Source: Microtetraspora fusca
GTDB taxonomy: Bacteria; Actinomycetota; Actinomycetes; Streptosporangiales; Streptosporangiaceae
NCBI RefSeq assembly: GCF_001570365.1
Contig: NZ_BBYK01000046.1
Coordinates: forward strand, 1 to 64,000
DNA length: 64,000 nt
Direction: 5' to 3'
The notes under the pieces are model-generated. The model saw only the letters and a program-made list of their open reading frames with translations, ran no database searches and was not told where the DNA came from. Shown here in pieces: positions 1-7,676 of the stretch (its first letter is position 1; each line of letters opens with the position of its first letter). The translations under genes were made by a program, and so were the position numbers.

Positions 1-139
1 GGACAAGATTAACAGCACGCCCAGAGTGTTCGAGCCACGAAACGCCGGGACAGGCCGGGCGACAGCCGTACCGGCGGGGCGGGAGCCGGCGATACGAGTA
101 CCGATCGATCTTTGTCCCACGATCAGGTAGAAACGGGAG

Positions 140-1204
140 ATGGCTGAACAGCGTGCTCCCCGGGCCCTGATCGTGTTGGTCTGTACGGCTGCCGCCGTCA
201 TCGTCCTGGCCGGTATGCAGGCGGTTCAGTCGATCCTCGGTCCGGTGATCCTCGCGCTGACGCTCGTCATCGCCGTGTCCCCGTTGCGCGAGTGGCTCTA
301 CCGCCACAAGGCCCCTGGGTGGATGCTCGTGATGATCCCCCTGCTGATCGTGATCGTGGTGCTGCTCGGCATGATCGCCATCCTCAGCTTCGCGGCGGCC
401 CAGCTCGCCATCCTCGCTCCCAAGTACGCGCACCAGTTCAACGAGGTCATCGCCGAGCTCCAGCGGTGGCTGGCCGGGCTCGGCTACGGCACCGCCGAGA
501 TCAACAAGGCTCTGTCCTCCATCGATTTCGGCAAGCTGATCGACCTGGCGCAGAGCGTGTTCTCCGGGCTGCTCGGCGTGTTCTCGAGCCTCTTCCTCAT
601 CGTGGTCATGCTGCTCGCCATGAGCCTGGACGCGCCGATCTACTCGCGGATCATGGCCGCAGCGAGTGACGAGCGGCCGGCCCTGATCACCGCGTTCACC
701 ACGTTCACGCACAAGACCAGGCGGTACCTGATCGTCTCGACGATCTTCGGCGCGATCTGCTCGGCGCTGGACATCGTGGCTCTGTACGCGCTGGACGTGC
801 CGCTCCCCCTGCTCTGGGGCGTCTTCGCGCTGATCACGAACTATGTGCCGAACATCGGGTTCTTCCTGGGCCTGATCCCTCCCGCGCTGTTGGGGCTGCT
901 CGAAGGCGGCCCGAAGACGATGATCCTGGTGATCGTCGCCTACATCGCGATCAACGTGGTGATCCAGTCCTTCATCCAGCCGAAGTTCCTGGGGGACGCC
1001 GTCGGGCTGTCCACGACGGTCACGTTCCTGTCGCTGATCGTCTGGACCTGGGTGCTCGGCCCGCTGGGCGCCCTGCTGGCGATCCCGCTCAGCCTGCTCG
1101 TTCGCGCACTGCTCGTGGACAGCGACCCGAACGGCAAGTGGGCGGCCGCGCTCGTGTCCGGCCGGTTGCCGTCATCCGCGAAGGCTCCCGACGCGGCCGC
1201 ATGA
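140..1204 (+). CDS. AI-2E family (PerM/YdiK-type) transporter
   Basis: Polytopic membrane protein of 354 residues, the usual length for the AI-2E/PerM family. Hydrophobic segments lie at about residues 10-45 and 58-85, then a soluble, amphipathic stretch (about 90-145), then a run of membrane helices with conserved-type motifs such as ALITNYVPNIGFFLG and IQSFIQPKFLGDAVGLS, which are hallmarks of the family. The members studied export small molecules or act as sodium/proton antiporters; the substrate here cannot be read from sequence. A purine-rich GGGAG directly abuts the ATG, so the start is plausible but the spacing is short. It appears to be a single-gene unit. Confidence 0.85.
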   Translation: MAEQRAPRALIVLVCTAAAVIVLAGMQAVQSILGPVILALTLVIAVSPLREWLYRHKAPGWMLVMIPLLIVIVVLLGMIAILSFAAAQLAILAPKYAHQFNEVIAELQRWLAGLGYGTAEINKALSSIDFGKLIDLAQSVFSGLLGVFSSLFLIVVMLLAMSLDAPIYSRIMAAASDERPALITAFTTFTHKTRRYLIVSTIFGAICSALDIVALYALDVPLPLLWGVFALITNYVPNIGFFLGLIPPALLGLLEGGPKTMILVIVAYIAINVVIQSFIQPKFLGDAVGLSTTVTFLSLIVWTWVLGPLGALLAIPLSLLVRALLVDSDPNGKWAAALVSGRLPSSAKAPDAAA

Positions 1205-1265
1205 CCTGGCACGACGTGCGGCGGCCGTCCCAGGTGCCCGGCATCGCGACGCGTATGGTCGAAAC

Positions 1266-1676
1266 ATGCGGCGATGGGACACCGACGAGCGGCAGACCGG
1301 GATCGCGGACGGCTCCGCCATGGATCCTGAGATCCGACGGCTACTGGAGTGCATGAAGCGGGACGGCTGGGTCACCGAGGATCCCGAGGTACACCTGCTC
1401 CCGCACCTGCGCCGGGCCTGCGGCTCGGAGTGGCTGCTCACCGGGCAGCGGCTCCTCCCGGACGGCGTCTACGAGGTCACCGTCTCACTGGCCGGTGACC
1501 AGGAGGGGGTGCACATCCATCGCGACGCGATCCGCCTCCTCTCCGCGGTCGCCGAGTCCGTCTTCTTGGTACGGCAGCGCGAGCCGGGGGTGTTCGACTG
1601 CGTCACGGGTGTGCTGGACGGCGACAGTCCCGGATTCAAGAGCCACGGCCACCTGATCCGGCTGATCGTCAGGTGA
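1266..1676 (+). CDS. hypothetical protein
   Basis: Unrecognised soluble protein of 136 residues, or 118 if translation starts at the ATG at 1320, where the sequence MDPEIRRLLECMKRDGW begins more like a folded domain. It is a mixed alpha/beta protein with no signal peptide or membrane segment. Neither start has a convincing ribosome binding site. It ends 18 bases before the convergent gene at 1695, with a shared terminator hairpin between them. I assign no function. Confidence 0.6.
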   Translation: MRRWDTDERQTGIADGSAMDPEIRRLLECMKRDGWVTEDPEVHLLPHLRRACGSEWLLTGQRLLPDGVYEVTVSLAGDQEGVHIHRDAIRLLSAVAESVFLVRQREPGVFDCVTGVLDGDSPGFKSHGHLIRLIVR

Positions 1677-1687
1677 CCCGCGGCCGG

Positions 1688-1710
1688 GCGCGCGTCAGGA
1701 GGACGCGCGC
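1688..1710. terminator. bidirectional hairpin between convergent genes
   Basis: Perfect 9-bp inverted repeat GCGCGCGTC/GACGCGCGC with a 5-base loop. It lies between two convergent genes and overlaps the stop codon of the minus-strand one. There is no T-tract, which is common for actinobacterial terminators. Confidence 0.55.
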
Positions 1711-3035
1711 TCCTGCACGGCGGGCGTGACGGCGGGCGTGTGCGGCGCCGTAGTCGGCAGCGCCCTGCGACGGTTCCACGGCATCCCCGCGATGAGCACC
1801 GGGAACAGCACGATGGAGCTCATCGCCCACGGCGCGTGGAGTTCTCCCCATTTCGCGCCGGTGAACTGGGTGAGCACCAAATAGCCGATGGCCGCCCAGA
1901 CCGTGCTCCCGATGATCACCGGCCACGCCCAGCGGGTGGGCCGGGCGACCAGGAACGGCATGAACCACATGAGGTACTGCGCGCCCAGCCGCGGCGTGAA
2001 GATCATGAACGCCAGGACGATCGCGATCGTGACGTCGATGGGATCGGCCTTGCGCCACCAGATCACGCAGGCCACGAGCGACGCGTAGATGAGGTACTGG
2101 CCGATCTTGAGGGAAGTGGGGCTGAGAATCCATTCGCCTCGGTTGAGCAACGCGGTCCAGCCCCAGTCGCCGGTGATAGGACGGACGTCGCTGGGACGGA
2201 GGCCTATCGTCTTGAGCACCTCGGGAAGCTGGTTCCACGCGGTCCAGCCGCCGATCGGCAGCGTCAGCAGGAACAGCACCGGCGGCAGGCCCACACCGAT
2301 GAGCGAGACCACCCGGGAACGCAGTCCGGGCAGGAACATAAGCATGCCGGGCACCAGGATGACCGGCCAGCTCTTCGCGCAGAGCGCCATCCCCATGAGC
2401 ACTCCGGCCCACAGGGCGCGTCCGGTCGCCGCCCGATCGGCGTCCGTCGGATGGGTGAAGCGGCGCAGGAACTCGGCCGGTCGCCGCCACGGGAGCGTCT
2501 CGGGGAGCGTCCAGCCGTTCGGCCCGCGGGCCACGACGAACGCCGCCACGGCGAACACCAGCGAGACCGGCTCGACCTGGCCGTGCACGGAGGCCACCAG
2601 GATCGCGAGGGGGTTGCAGGCGTACTGGAACGCGCGGAGCTTCTCGGTCGCGCCGCCGGCCAGCTTGCCCACGAGCGGGATGAGCACGATGTCGGAGACG
2701 ACCGTCACCAGCCGGCCCGCGACCTCCCACGGGATGCCGAACCAGAGCAACAGCCCGTACATGTACGGGATCGTGGGGAGGAAGTGCCAACCGCCGTTGC
2801 TTTCGAGCACGGGGTCGCGGTGGTTGAGGATCGCCTCACCCGCCGGCCGGAAGCTGTTCACGAAGTCGATCGGCTGCCAACTGTCCTTCGCCGACAGCAC
2901 CATGATCAGGACACGGAAGCCGATGCCGACGGCCAGAGTGACGGCCAGTGACGGCTTCCAGCCCTTCCGCTGTGCCAGCAGAGCAAGCAGCACACCGCTG
3001 ACGAGAACGAGGCCGGTGGGAATCGCGTAATCCAT
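1695..3035 (-). CDS. integral membrane glycosyltransferase-like protein (DUF2029/GT87-like)
   Basis: Polytopic membrane protein of 446 residues with about ten hydrophobic segments. The start is placed at the ATG giving MDYAIPTG, because the upstream extension is polar and arginine-rich with poor coding character. An early acidic/aromatic loop (DFVNSFRPAGEAILNHRDPV), a HFLPTIPYMYG stretch and a long C-terminal hydrophobic half resemble polyprenyl-phosphate-sugar-dependent mannosyl- or arabinosyltransferases of the GT-C fold, which build cell-envelope glycans on the outer face of the membrane. The exact donor and acceptor are unknown. It is monocistronic and convergent with the gene before it. 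Confidence 0.65.
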   Translation of the reverse strand: MDYAIPTGLVLVSGVLLALLAQRKGWKPSLAVTLAVGIGFRVLIMVLSAKDSWQPIDFVNSFRPAGEAILNHRDPVLESNGGWHFLPTIPYMYGLLLWFGIPWEVAGRLVTVVSDIVLIPLVGKLAGGATEKLRAFQYACNPLAILVASVHGQVEPVSLVFAVAAFVVARGPNGWTLPETLPWRRPAEFLRRFTHPTDADRAATGRALWAGVLMGMALCAKSWPVILVPGMLMFLPGLRSRVVSLIGVGLPPVLFLLTLPIGGWTAWNQLPEVLKTIGLRPSDVRPITGDWGWTALLNRGEWILSPTSLKIGQYLIYASLVACVIWWRKADPIDVTIAIVLAFMIFTPRLGAQYLMWFMPFLVARPTRWAWPVIIGSTVWAAIGYLVLTQFTGAKWGELHAPWAMSSIVLFPVLIAGMPWNRRRALPTTAPHTPAVTPAVQERASS

Positions 3036-3154
3036 AACGGTCCCAAGACTGCCCGATGGGTGGCTATATCGGCCACTCGGGGAAGGAAGATTTCGGGGAT
3101 TTTCGCAACAGAGCGTCGTACTGTGATTACTTACAGCAATGTCGGGGGGTAGCG

Positions 3155-3337
3155 ATGAAGTTGCGATTGTGGATCGTGCTCGGCGTGGCCACGTTCGTTG
3201 GGATGGTGATCGGTTTCCTGTCGCCCTCGCGGAGTGCCCGGCACGACGCGGGGCGCTGGGCCGCATACCGTGCCCGCCGGGACGCGGACCTGGCCCGCAA
3301 TACCGTGGCCGTATTGGCGGACTCCCGGTTTGTCTGA
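3155..3337 (+). CDS. small single-pass membrane protein
   Basis: Predicted protein of 60 residues with an N-terminal helix (LWIVLGVATFVGMVIGFL) followed by a basic, Arg/Ala-rich tail of about 35 residues, so probably anchored with the tail in the cytoplasm. I prefer the ATG at 3155 over one 99 bases upstream because GGGGGGT lies just before it and the extra N-terminal sequence looks non-coding. It is divergent from the glycosyltransferase-like gene. Function unknown. Confidence 0.5.
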   Translation: MKLRLWIVLGVATFVGMVIGFLSPSRSARHDAGRWAAYRARRDADLARNTVAVLADSRFV

Positions 3338-3363
3338 CGCCGGGACTCGCTCCGTATGCCGTA

Positions 3364-3391
3364 GCGGGCAGGTCGGACCCGACCTGCCCGC
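3364..3391. terminator. bidirectional hairpin terminator
   Basis: Perfect 12-bp stem GCGGGCAGGTCG/CGACCTGCCCGC with the 4-base loop GACC, placed between the convergent small membrane protein gene and the chitinase gene. Confidence 0.75.
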
Positions 3392-3430
3392 CTCCGCAGG
3401 GTCTGGCAGCCCTTCACCCGGCTTGGGAGA

Positions 3431-5056
3431 TCAGCCGAGCGCGTCGAGGTAGGCGCGGTGGCTGCGCGAGAACTCGTAGCCGTTGTACTTGTCCCAGTTG
3501 ACGGACCAGGTCATCAGGCCGCGCAGGCCGGGGAAGACGCCGTGCGGACGGTAGGAACCGCATCCGGCGCCCTTCGCCAGGCAGCCGAACGCCTTCTGAA
3601 CCTCGGGGACCGTGGTGAATCCGTTGCCCGCGTACGGTGCGGCCGGCAGGCCGATCGCCACCTGCTCGGGACGGAGCGGCGGGAACGTGGCGCCACCGGC
3701 CACGGGGAAGCCGGTGAGCAGCATGTCGGTCATGGCGACGTGGAAATCGGCCACACCCATGGTGTGGTACTGGTTGTCGAGGCCCATGATCGGCCCGGAG
3801 TTGTAGTCCTGGACGTGCAGCAACGTCAGGTCGTCCCGCATCGCGTAGATCACGGGAAGGTACGCGCCGGAGCGGGCGTCCGCGGCGCCGTTCGGGCCGG
3901 GGCCGTAGAACTGGTAGCCGAGCTGGACGAAGAACGTCTCGGGCGCCATCGTGAGCACGAAGCCCGCGCCGTATCTGGCCTTGAGGGTCTTCAGGGCCGA
4001 GATCAGGTTGACGATCACGGGTGTGGTCGGGTTCTTGAAGTCGTTGTCGCCGCGGTTGAGTGACAGCGAGTGGCCTTCGAAGTCGATGTCGAGGCCGTTC
4101 AGGCCGTACTTGTCGATGATCGCGGAGACGGACTGGACGAAGGCGTCGCGGGCGGCGGTCGTGGTGAGCTGGACCTGGCCGTTCTGCCCGCCGATCGAGA
4201 TCAGCACCTTCTTGCCCGCCGCCTGCTTGGCGCGGATGGCGGCGATGAAGTCCGCGTCGCTCTCGACGCTCGGGCATTCGCCGGCCGAGCAGCGGGTGAA
4301 CCGGATGTCGCCCGAGGTGACGGAGGTCGGCTCGCCGAACGCGAGGTTGATGAAGTCCCATTCGGCGGGCGCATCGGCCATCCGGACATATCCCGATCCG
4401 TTGGCGAAGGACGCGTGCAGGTAGCCCACCAGCAACCGCTTGCCGCCGGGCGGAGGGCTGCTCGGAGACGCACTGGGAGACGCGCTGGGAGACGCGCTCG
4501 GGCTCGGCGAGGGGCTCGCGGACGGGCTCGCCGAAGGGCTGGCGGAGGGGCTCGCGGACGGGGAGGGACCGCCCCCGGGCCCGTCCAGCACCACGTCGTC
4601 GGCGTAGTACGTCCCCTGGCCGTACCAGCCGTTGAGATAGACCGACACGCTCGTCGTGGACGAACCGGTCGTGAACGACGTCGTCACCTGGGTCCACGAC
4701 GATCCGGGCACCGCCCACGTCTGCGCGTTCACCCCTGTGCCGGTCGCGCCGAGGAAGACGTAGTTGCCTCGAACCCAGGCCGACAGCGTGTACGACGTCG
4801 AGGGACGCACCGCGACCGTCTGCTCGCACCGCCCCGTGTCGTTGCCCGCAGGCGTGGCGGACAACGCCTTCGACCCGGCGTGTACGGGCGACGAGACGGC
4901 CTGGGCGCCGGATGAGGCCGAGCATGTCCACCCCGACAGCCCGTCCTCGAACCCGGGGTTCACGGCGATGTTCGCGGCATATGCCGTACCGGATGTGAAG
5001 AGGAAGCCGGCGGCGGCGAGCAGCGCGGCCGCGCCGATGGTCAGCGGTTTCTTCAT
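3431..5056 (-). CDS. secreted GH18 chitinase with N-terminal carbohydrate-binding module
   Basis: Extracellular enzyme of 541 residues that would hydrolyse beta-1,4 bonds in chitin. A Sec signal peptide covers residues 1-27 (lysines, hydrophobic core, ending GTAYA). A beta-rich CBM4/9-like module follows (about 30-170, starting NPGFEDGLSGW), then a Pro/Ser linker of repeated PSAS units, then the GH18 barrel from about 214 to the end. The catalytic DxxDxDxE motif appears as GLDIDFEG near residue 325; the Glu is the acid catalyst. The start at MKKPLTIG is chosen because it opens the signal peptide. Upstream lies an inverted repeat that could be its operator. Confidence 0.93.
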   Translation of the reverse strand: MKKPLTIGAAALLAAAGFLFTSGTAYAANIAVNPGFEDGLSGWTCSASSGAQAVSSPVHAGSKALSATPAGNDTGRCEQTVAVRPSTSYTLSAWVRGNYVFLGATGTGVNAQTWAVPGSSWTQVTTSFTTGSSTTSVSVYLNGWYGQGTYYADDVVLDGPGGGPSPSASPSASPSASPSASPSPSPSASPSASPSASPSSPPPGGKRLLVGYLHASFANGSGYVRMADAPAEWDFINLAFGEPTSVTSGDIRFTRCSAGECPSVESDADFIAAIRAKQAAGKKVLISIGGQNGQVQLTTTAARDAFVQSVSAIIDKYGLNGLDIDFEGHSLSLNRGDNDFKNPTTPVIVNLISALKTLKARYGAGFVLTMAPETFFVQLGYQFYGPGPNGAADARSGAYLPVIYAMRDDLTLLHVQDYNSGPIMGLDNQYHTMGVADFHVAMTDMLLTGFPVAGGATFPPLRPEQVAIGLPAAPYAGNGFTTVPEVQKAFGCLAKGAGCGSYRPHGVFPGLRGLMTWSVNWDKYNGYEFSRSHRAYLDALG

Positions 5057-5422
5057 GGGCGTCTTCCGTTCGAGAGGGGGGCGTGGAGAACGGGGCCGCG
5101 TTGGCACGGTCACACGACTGCGCCGGCGGCGCGACACGCGCGGGCACGACGGCGGGCCCGCGCCGGACAGGGCCGCCTCCTGAGTGCGGACGACGAGGTC
5201 GGGGCGGAGCGCTCGGTCACCTTGGCCCGCCCCGGCCTCCGCCGAAGGTGGGAGGCGATATGTTCTTTTAATAAAGTTTCCTAAGAGTTACCGGGATCGT
5301 AGCCCTGCGTCCATGGGCGGACAAGGCCTAATCGACTGAGGAATCGCCCGTTGCGCGGCTCCGCCAGCGGGATGCCAGGGCGGTGCCAGGCGGGCGCCAG
5401 CGCGGGCGGCGAGCCTTCACCC
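5057..5422. other. divergent intergenic region between chitinase and ABC exporter genes
   Basis: This 366-base stretch holds the promoters of two divergent genes. Its middle part (about 5255-5290) is clearly AT-richer than the surroundings and contains an imperfect palindrome, annotated separately. No credible coding sequence was seen. Confidence 0.6.
5268..5284. promoter_or_regulatory. imperfect palindrome, candidate chitinase operator
   Basis: On the minus strand the sequence reads TTAGGAAAC TTTATTAA: an 8-base half-site TTAGGAAA and a 6-of-8 matching complement around a single central base. It lies in the only AT-rich patch of the region. Repressor-controlled glycoside hydrolase genes of actinomycetes often carry such palindromes; which regulator binds here is unknown. 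Confidence 0.4.
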
Positions 5423-6649
5423 ATGACGTACGCGATCGAAGCCGAAGGGCTGATCAAGCGATATGGGGACAAGACGGCACTCGACGGTGTAAATCTGGCG
5501 GTGCGCCGGGGGGAGGTCCTCGCCGTGCTGGGTCCGAACGGGGCGGGCAAGACCACGGCGGTGCGGATCCTCGCCACGCTCGTCTCCCCCGACGGCGGCA
5601 GCGCCCGCGTCGGCGGGCACGACGTGGTCGCGCGGCCGCACCAGGTACGCGAGCTGATCGGTCTCACGGGGCAGTACGCGTCGGTCGACGAGAACCTCAC
5701 CGGCACGCAGAACCTGATGATGATCGGCCGCCTGCTGGGGATGAGCCGGGCCGACGCGCGGGCCCGGGCCGTCGGTCTGCTCGACCGGTTCGGGCTGACC
5801 GAGGCGGGCGACCGGGCCGCGAGAACCTATTCGGGAGGCATGCGGCGGCGGCTCGACCTGGCCGTGAGCATGGTGGCCGACCCGCGGATCGTCTTCATGG
5901 ACGAGCCGACCACGGGGCTCGATCCCCGTGCCAGGACCGAGCTCTGGGACATCGTGCGCGAGCAGGTCGCGGGCGGCTCCACGGTGTTGCTGACCACGCA
6001 ATATCTGGAGGAGGCCGACCAGCTCGCCGACCGGATCGTGGTCATCGACCACGGCCGGGTGGCGGCCGACGGGACGCCCGACCAGCTCAAGAGCCGGGCC
6101 GGACACCGACGGTTGGAGATCAGGCCCGAACGGGATCTGTGGACGGCCCACGACATCCTCGCCCAGGTCATCGGCGTCACGCCGCATGTGAGCTGCGGCC
6201 AGGCGGCCCACCGGCTGTCGAAGGACGCGGCACCCCGGCCTCCAGGGGGCACGGCCACGGCGGAGGCACGGGCCGAGGACGCGACCGAGCGGATGGCCGA
6301 CGCGTCGTCCGGCGCGATGCCCGATCGCTCGTACGGGCCGGTCGAGGACGGCGTCCTCAGCGTGCCGATCGTCGATCCGGCCATGGTGCCCGAGGTGTTC
6401 CGCCGCCTGGCGGACGCCGGGATCACGCTCGCCGAGCATGCGCTCCGGCGGCCGAGCCTCGACGAGGCGTTCCTCGCCCTCGTCAGCGCTCCCTCTCCGG
6501 ACTTGTCCACACCCCCGCAGTTGTCCACAGGCACGGGCGGGATGGCGTCCGCGGGGCGGCAGGCGCCGTCACCATCGTCAGAGCCGCCGGCGCCACGCCC
6601 CGCCGTGTCGTCTCGGCAGCCGCAGTCCAGCGGAAGGAGCATGGCATGA
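5423..6649 (+). CDS. ABC transporter ATP-binding protein, DrrA-like
   Basis: ATPase of 408 residues from the daunorubicin-resistance (DrrA) class, which powers export of a lipophilic compound with the permease encoded next to it. Walker A is GPNGAGKT, the signature is YSGGMRRRLDLA, Walker B is IVFMDEPTTGLDPRARTE and the switch region is LLTTQYLEEADQLA. The C-terminal domain typical of DrrA ends with the RPSLDEAFLAL motif. After that comes an extra, low-complexity tail of about 55 residues (Pro/Ser/Gln-rich) with no clear role. The start ATG at 5423 gives MTYAIEAEGL, the usual family N-terminus. Its stop overlaps the permease start. Confidence 0.9.
   Translation: MTYAIEAEGLIKRYGDKTALDGVNLAVRRGEVLAVLGPNGAGKTTAVRILATLVSPDGGSARVGGHDVVARPHQVRELIGLTGQYASVDENLTGTQNLMMIGRLLGMSRADARARAVGLLDRFGLTEAGDRAARTYSGGMRRRLDLAVSMVADPRIVFMDEPTTGLDPRARTELWDIVREQVAGGSTVLLTTQYLEEADQLADRIVVIDHGRVAADGTPDQLKSRAGHRRLEIRPERDLWTAHDILAQVIGVTPHVSCGQAAHRLSKDAAPRPPGGTATAEARAEDATERMADASSGAMPDRSYGPVEDGVLSVPIVDPAMVPEVFRRLADAGITLAEHALRRPSLDEAFLALVSAPSPDLSTPPQLSTGTGGMASAGRQAPSPSSEPPAPRPAVSSRQPQSSGRSMA
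6503..6529 (+). other. two DnaA-box sequences inside a coding region
   Basis: TTGTCCACA, the high-GC actinobacterial DnaA-box consensus, occurs at 6503-6511 and again at 6521-6529 on the same strand, within the low-complexity tail of the ABC ATPase gene. The spacing is 18 bases, close to two helical turns. They may be coincidental, since both encode Leu-Ser-Thr in the same repeat-like tail. Confidence 0.4.
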
Positions 6650-7437
6650 CCTCTCTCGCCTCTCATCGGGTCCGGCCCCGGGGCGGCGCGCTCACGCAGG
6701 GGCTCACGCTCGCGTGGCGCAGTCTCGTGCCGCTGCGCAACGAGCCCGGGCGGCTCGTCCAGCTCCTGCTCCAGCCGATCTTCATGATCCTGTTGTTCGT
6801 CTGCCTGTTCGGTGCGATGACGGGCGACCAAACGGGGACCGCCCAGTTCCTGCTGCCGGGCGTGCTCGTCCAGGTCGCGCTGGTCGCGACCAACACCACC
6901 GGCATGAACCTCGCCGAGGACATCGGCAACGGCGTCTTCGACCGGTTCCGCAGCCTGCCGATCGCGAGGTCGGCCCCGCTGATCGGCCGGATCCTCGCCG
7001 ACACCCTGACCATGCTGCTGACGGTCACGACATCGCTGCTCACCGGCCTCGTCGCCGGATTCCGCGTCCGCACCTCGCTCGCCGAGACGCTCGCCGGGCT
7101 CGCCCTCGTGCTGCTGTTCACGTTCGCGCTGTCCTGGGCCTCCGCGTGGATCGGTCTCAAGGCCAGAAGCGTCGCCTCGATGCAGGGCATGGCGACCGCC
7201 GTCCTGCTTCCCCTGACGTTCGGCAGCACGGCGTTCATCCCCGCGGCCAACGTGCCCGGCTGGCTCCGCTGGTGGATGGACGTCAACCCGGTCTCGCACC
7301 TGGCCGCGTCGCTGCGCGTCCTGCTCACCGGAGGGCCGCTGGGGGCCCACCTTTGGATCACGTTGGCCTGGGCCGTCGCCATCGTCGCCGTCTTCTTCCC
7401 GCTCGCCGTCCACAGCTACACCAGGAGGATCCGTTGA
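6646..7437 (+). CDS. ABC-2 type permease, DrrB-like
   Basis: Membrane partner of the preceding ATPase, 263 residues with six predicted membrane segments, typical of ABC-2 exporters. It shows the family features DIGNGVFDRFRSLPIARSAP (coupling region after helix 2) and FIPAANVPGWLRWWMDVNPVSH near the C-terminus. Its ATG overlaps the ATPase stop (ATGA), so the two are translationally coupled. A convergent AfsR-like regulator lies just downstream. The substrate is not deducible; drug or secondary-metabolite export is the usual role of this pair. Confidence 0.9.
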   Translation: MTSLASHRVRPRGGALTQGLTLAWRSLVPLRNEPGRLVQLLLQPIFMILLFVCLFGAMTGDQTGTAQFLLPGVLVQVALVATNTTGMNLAEDIGNGVFDRFRSLPIARSAPLIGRILADTLTMLLTVTTSLLTGLVAGFRVRTSLAETLAGLALVLLFTFALSWASAWIGLKARSVASMQGMATAVLLPLTFGSTAFIPAANVPGWLRWWMDVNPVSHLAASLRVLLTGGPLGAHLWITLAWAVAIVAVFFPLAVHSYTRRIR

Positions 7438-7676
7438 CCATGGACGTCGCCGACATCGACGAGCGGCTCGGCCGACGGCCGTCGCCGGAACAGAGTGGAT
7501 CACCATGGGGGACGGCGTGCGACTGGCCATCGATATCCGGCACCCGCCCGCCGGAGGAAGGTGTCCCGTCCTTCTCGCGCGGGCGCCGTGCTGCCCGCTC
7601 GGCGGATCGTGTGCGGGCCGCCTTCGTCCGGCGCGTCAAAGGTGTCGTCTCCGTCCTGGTTCGTCGCGCGTGGCGG

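Noticed and set aside
7438-7676. A short plus-strand gene after the DrrB-like permease (ATG at 7440)
   Set aside because: The frame runs on into the antisense of the AfsR-like gene with no domain and falling codon bias; nothing convincing is seen in this gap.
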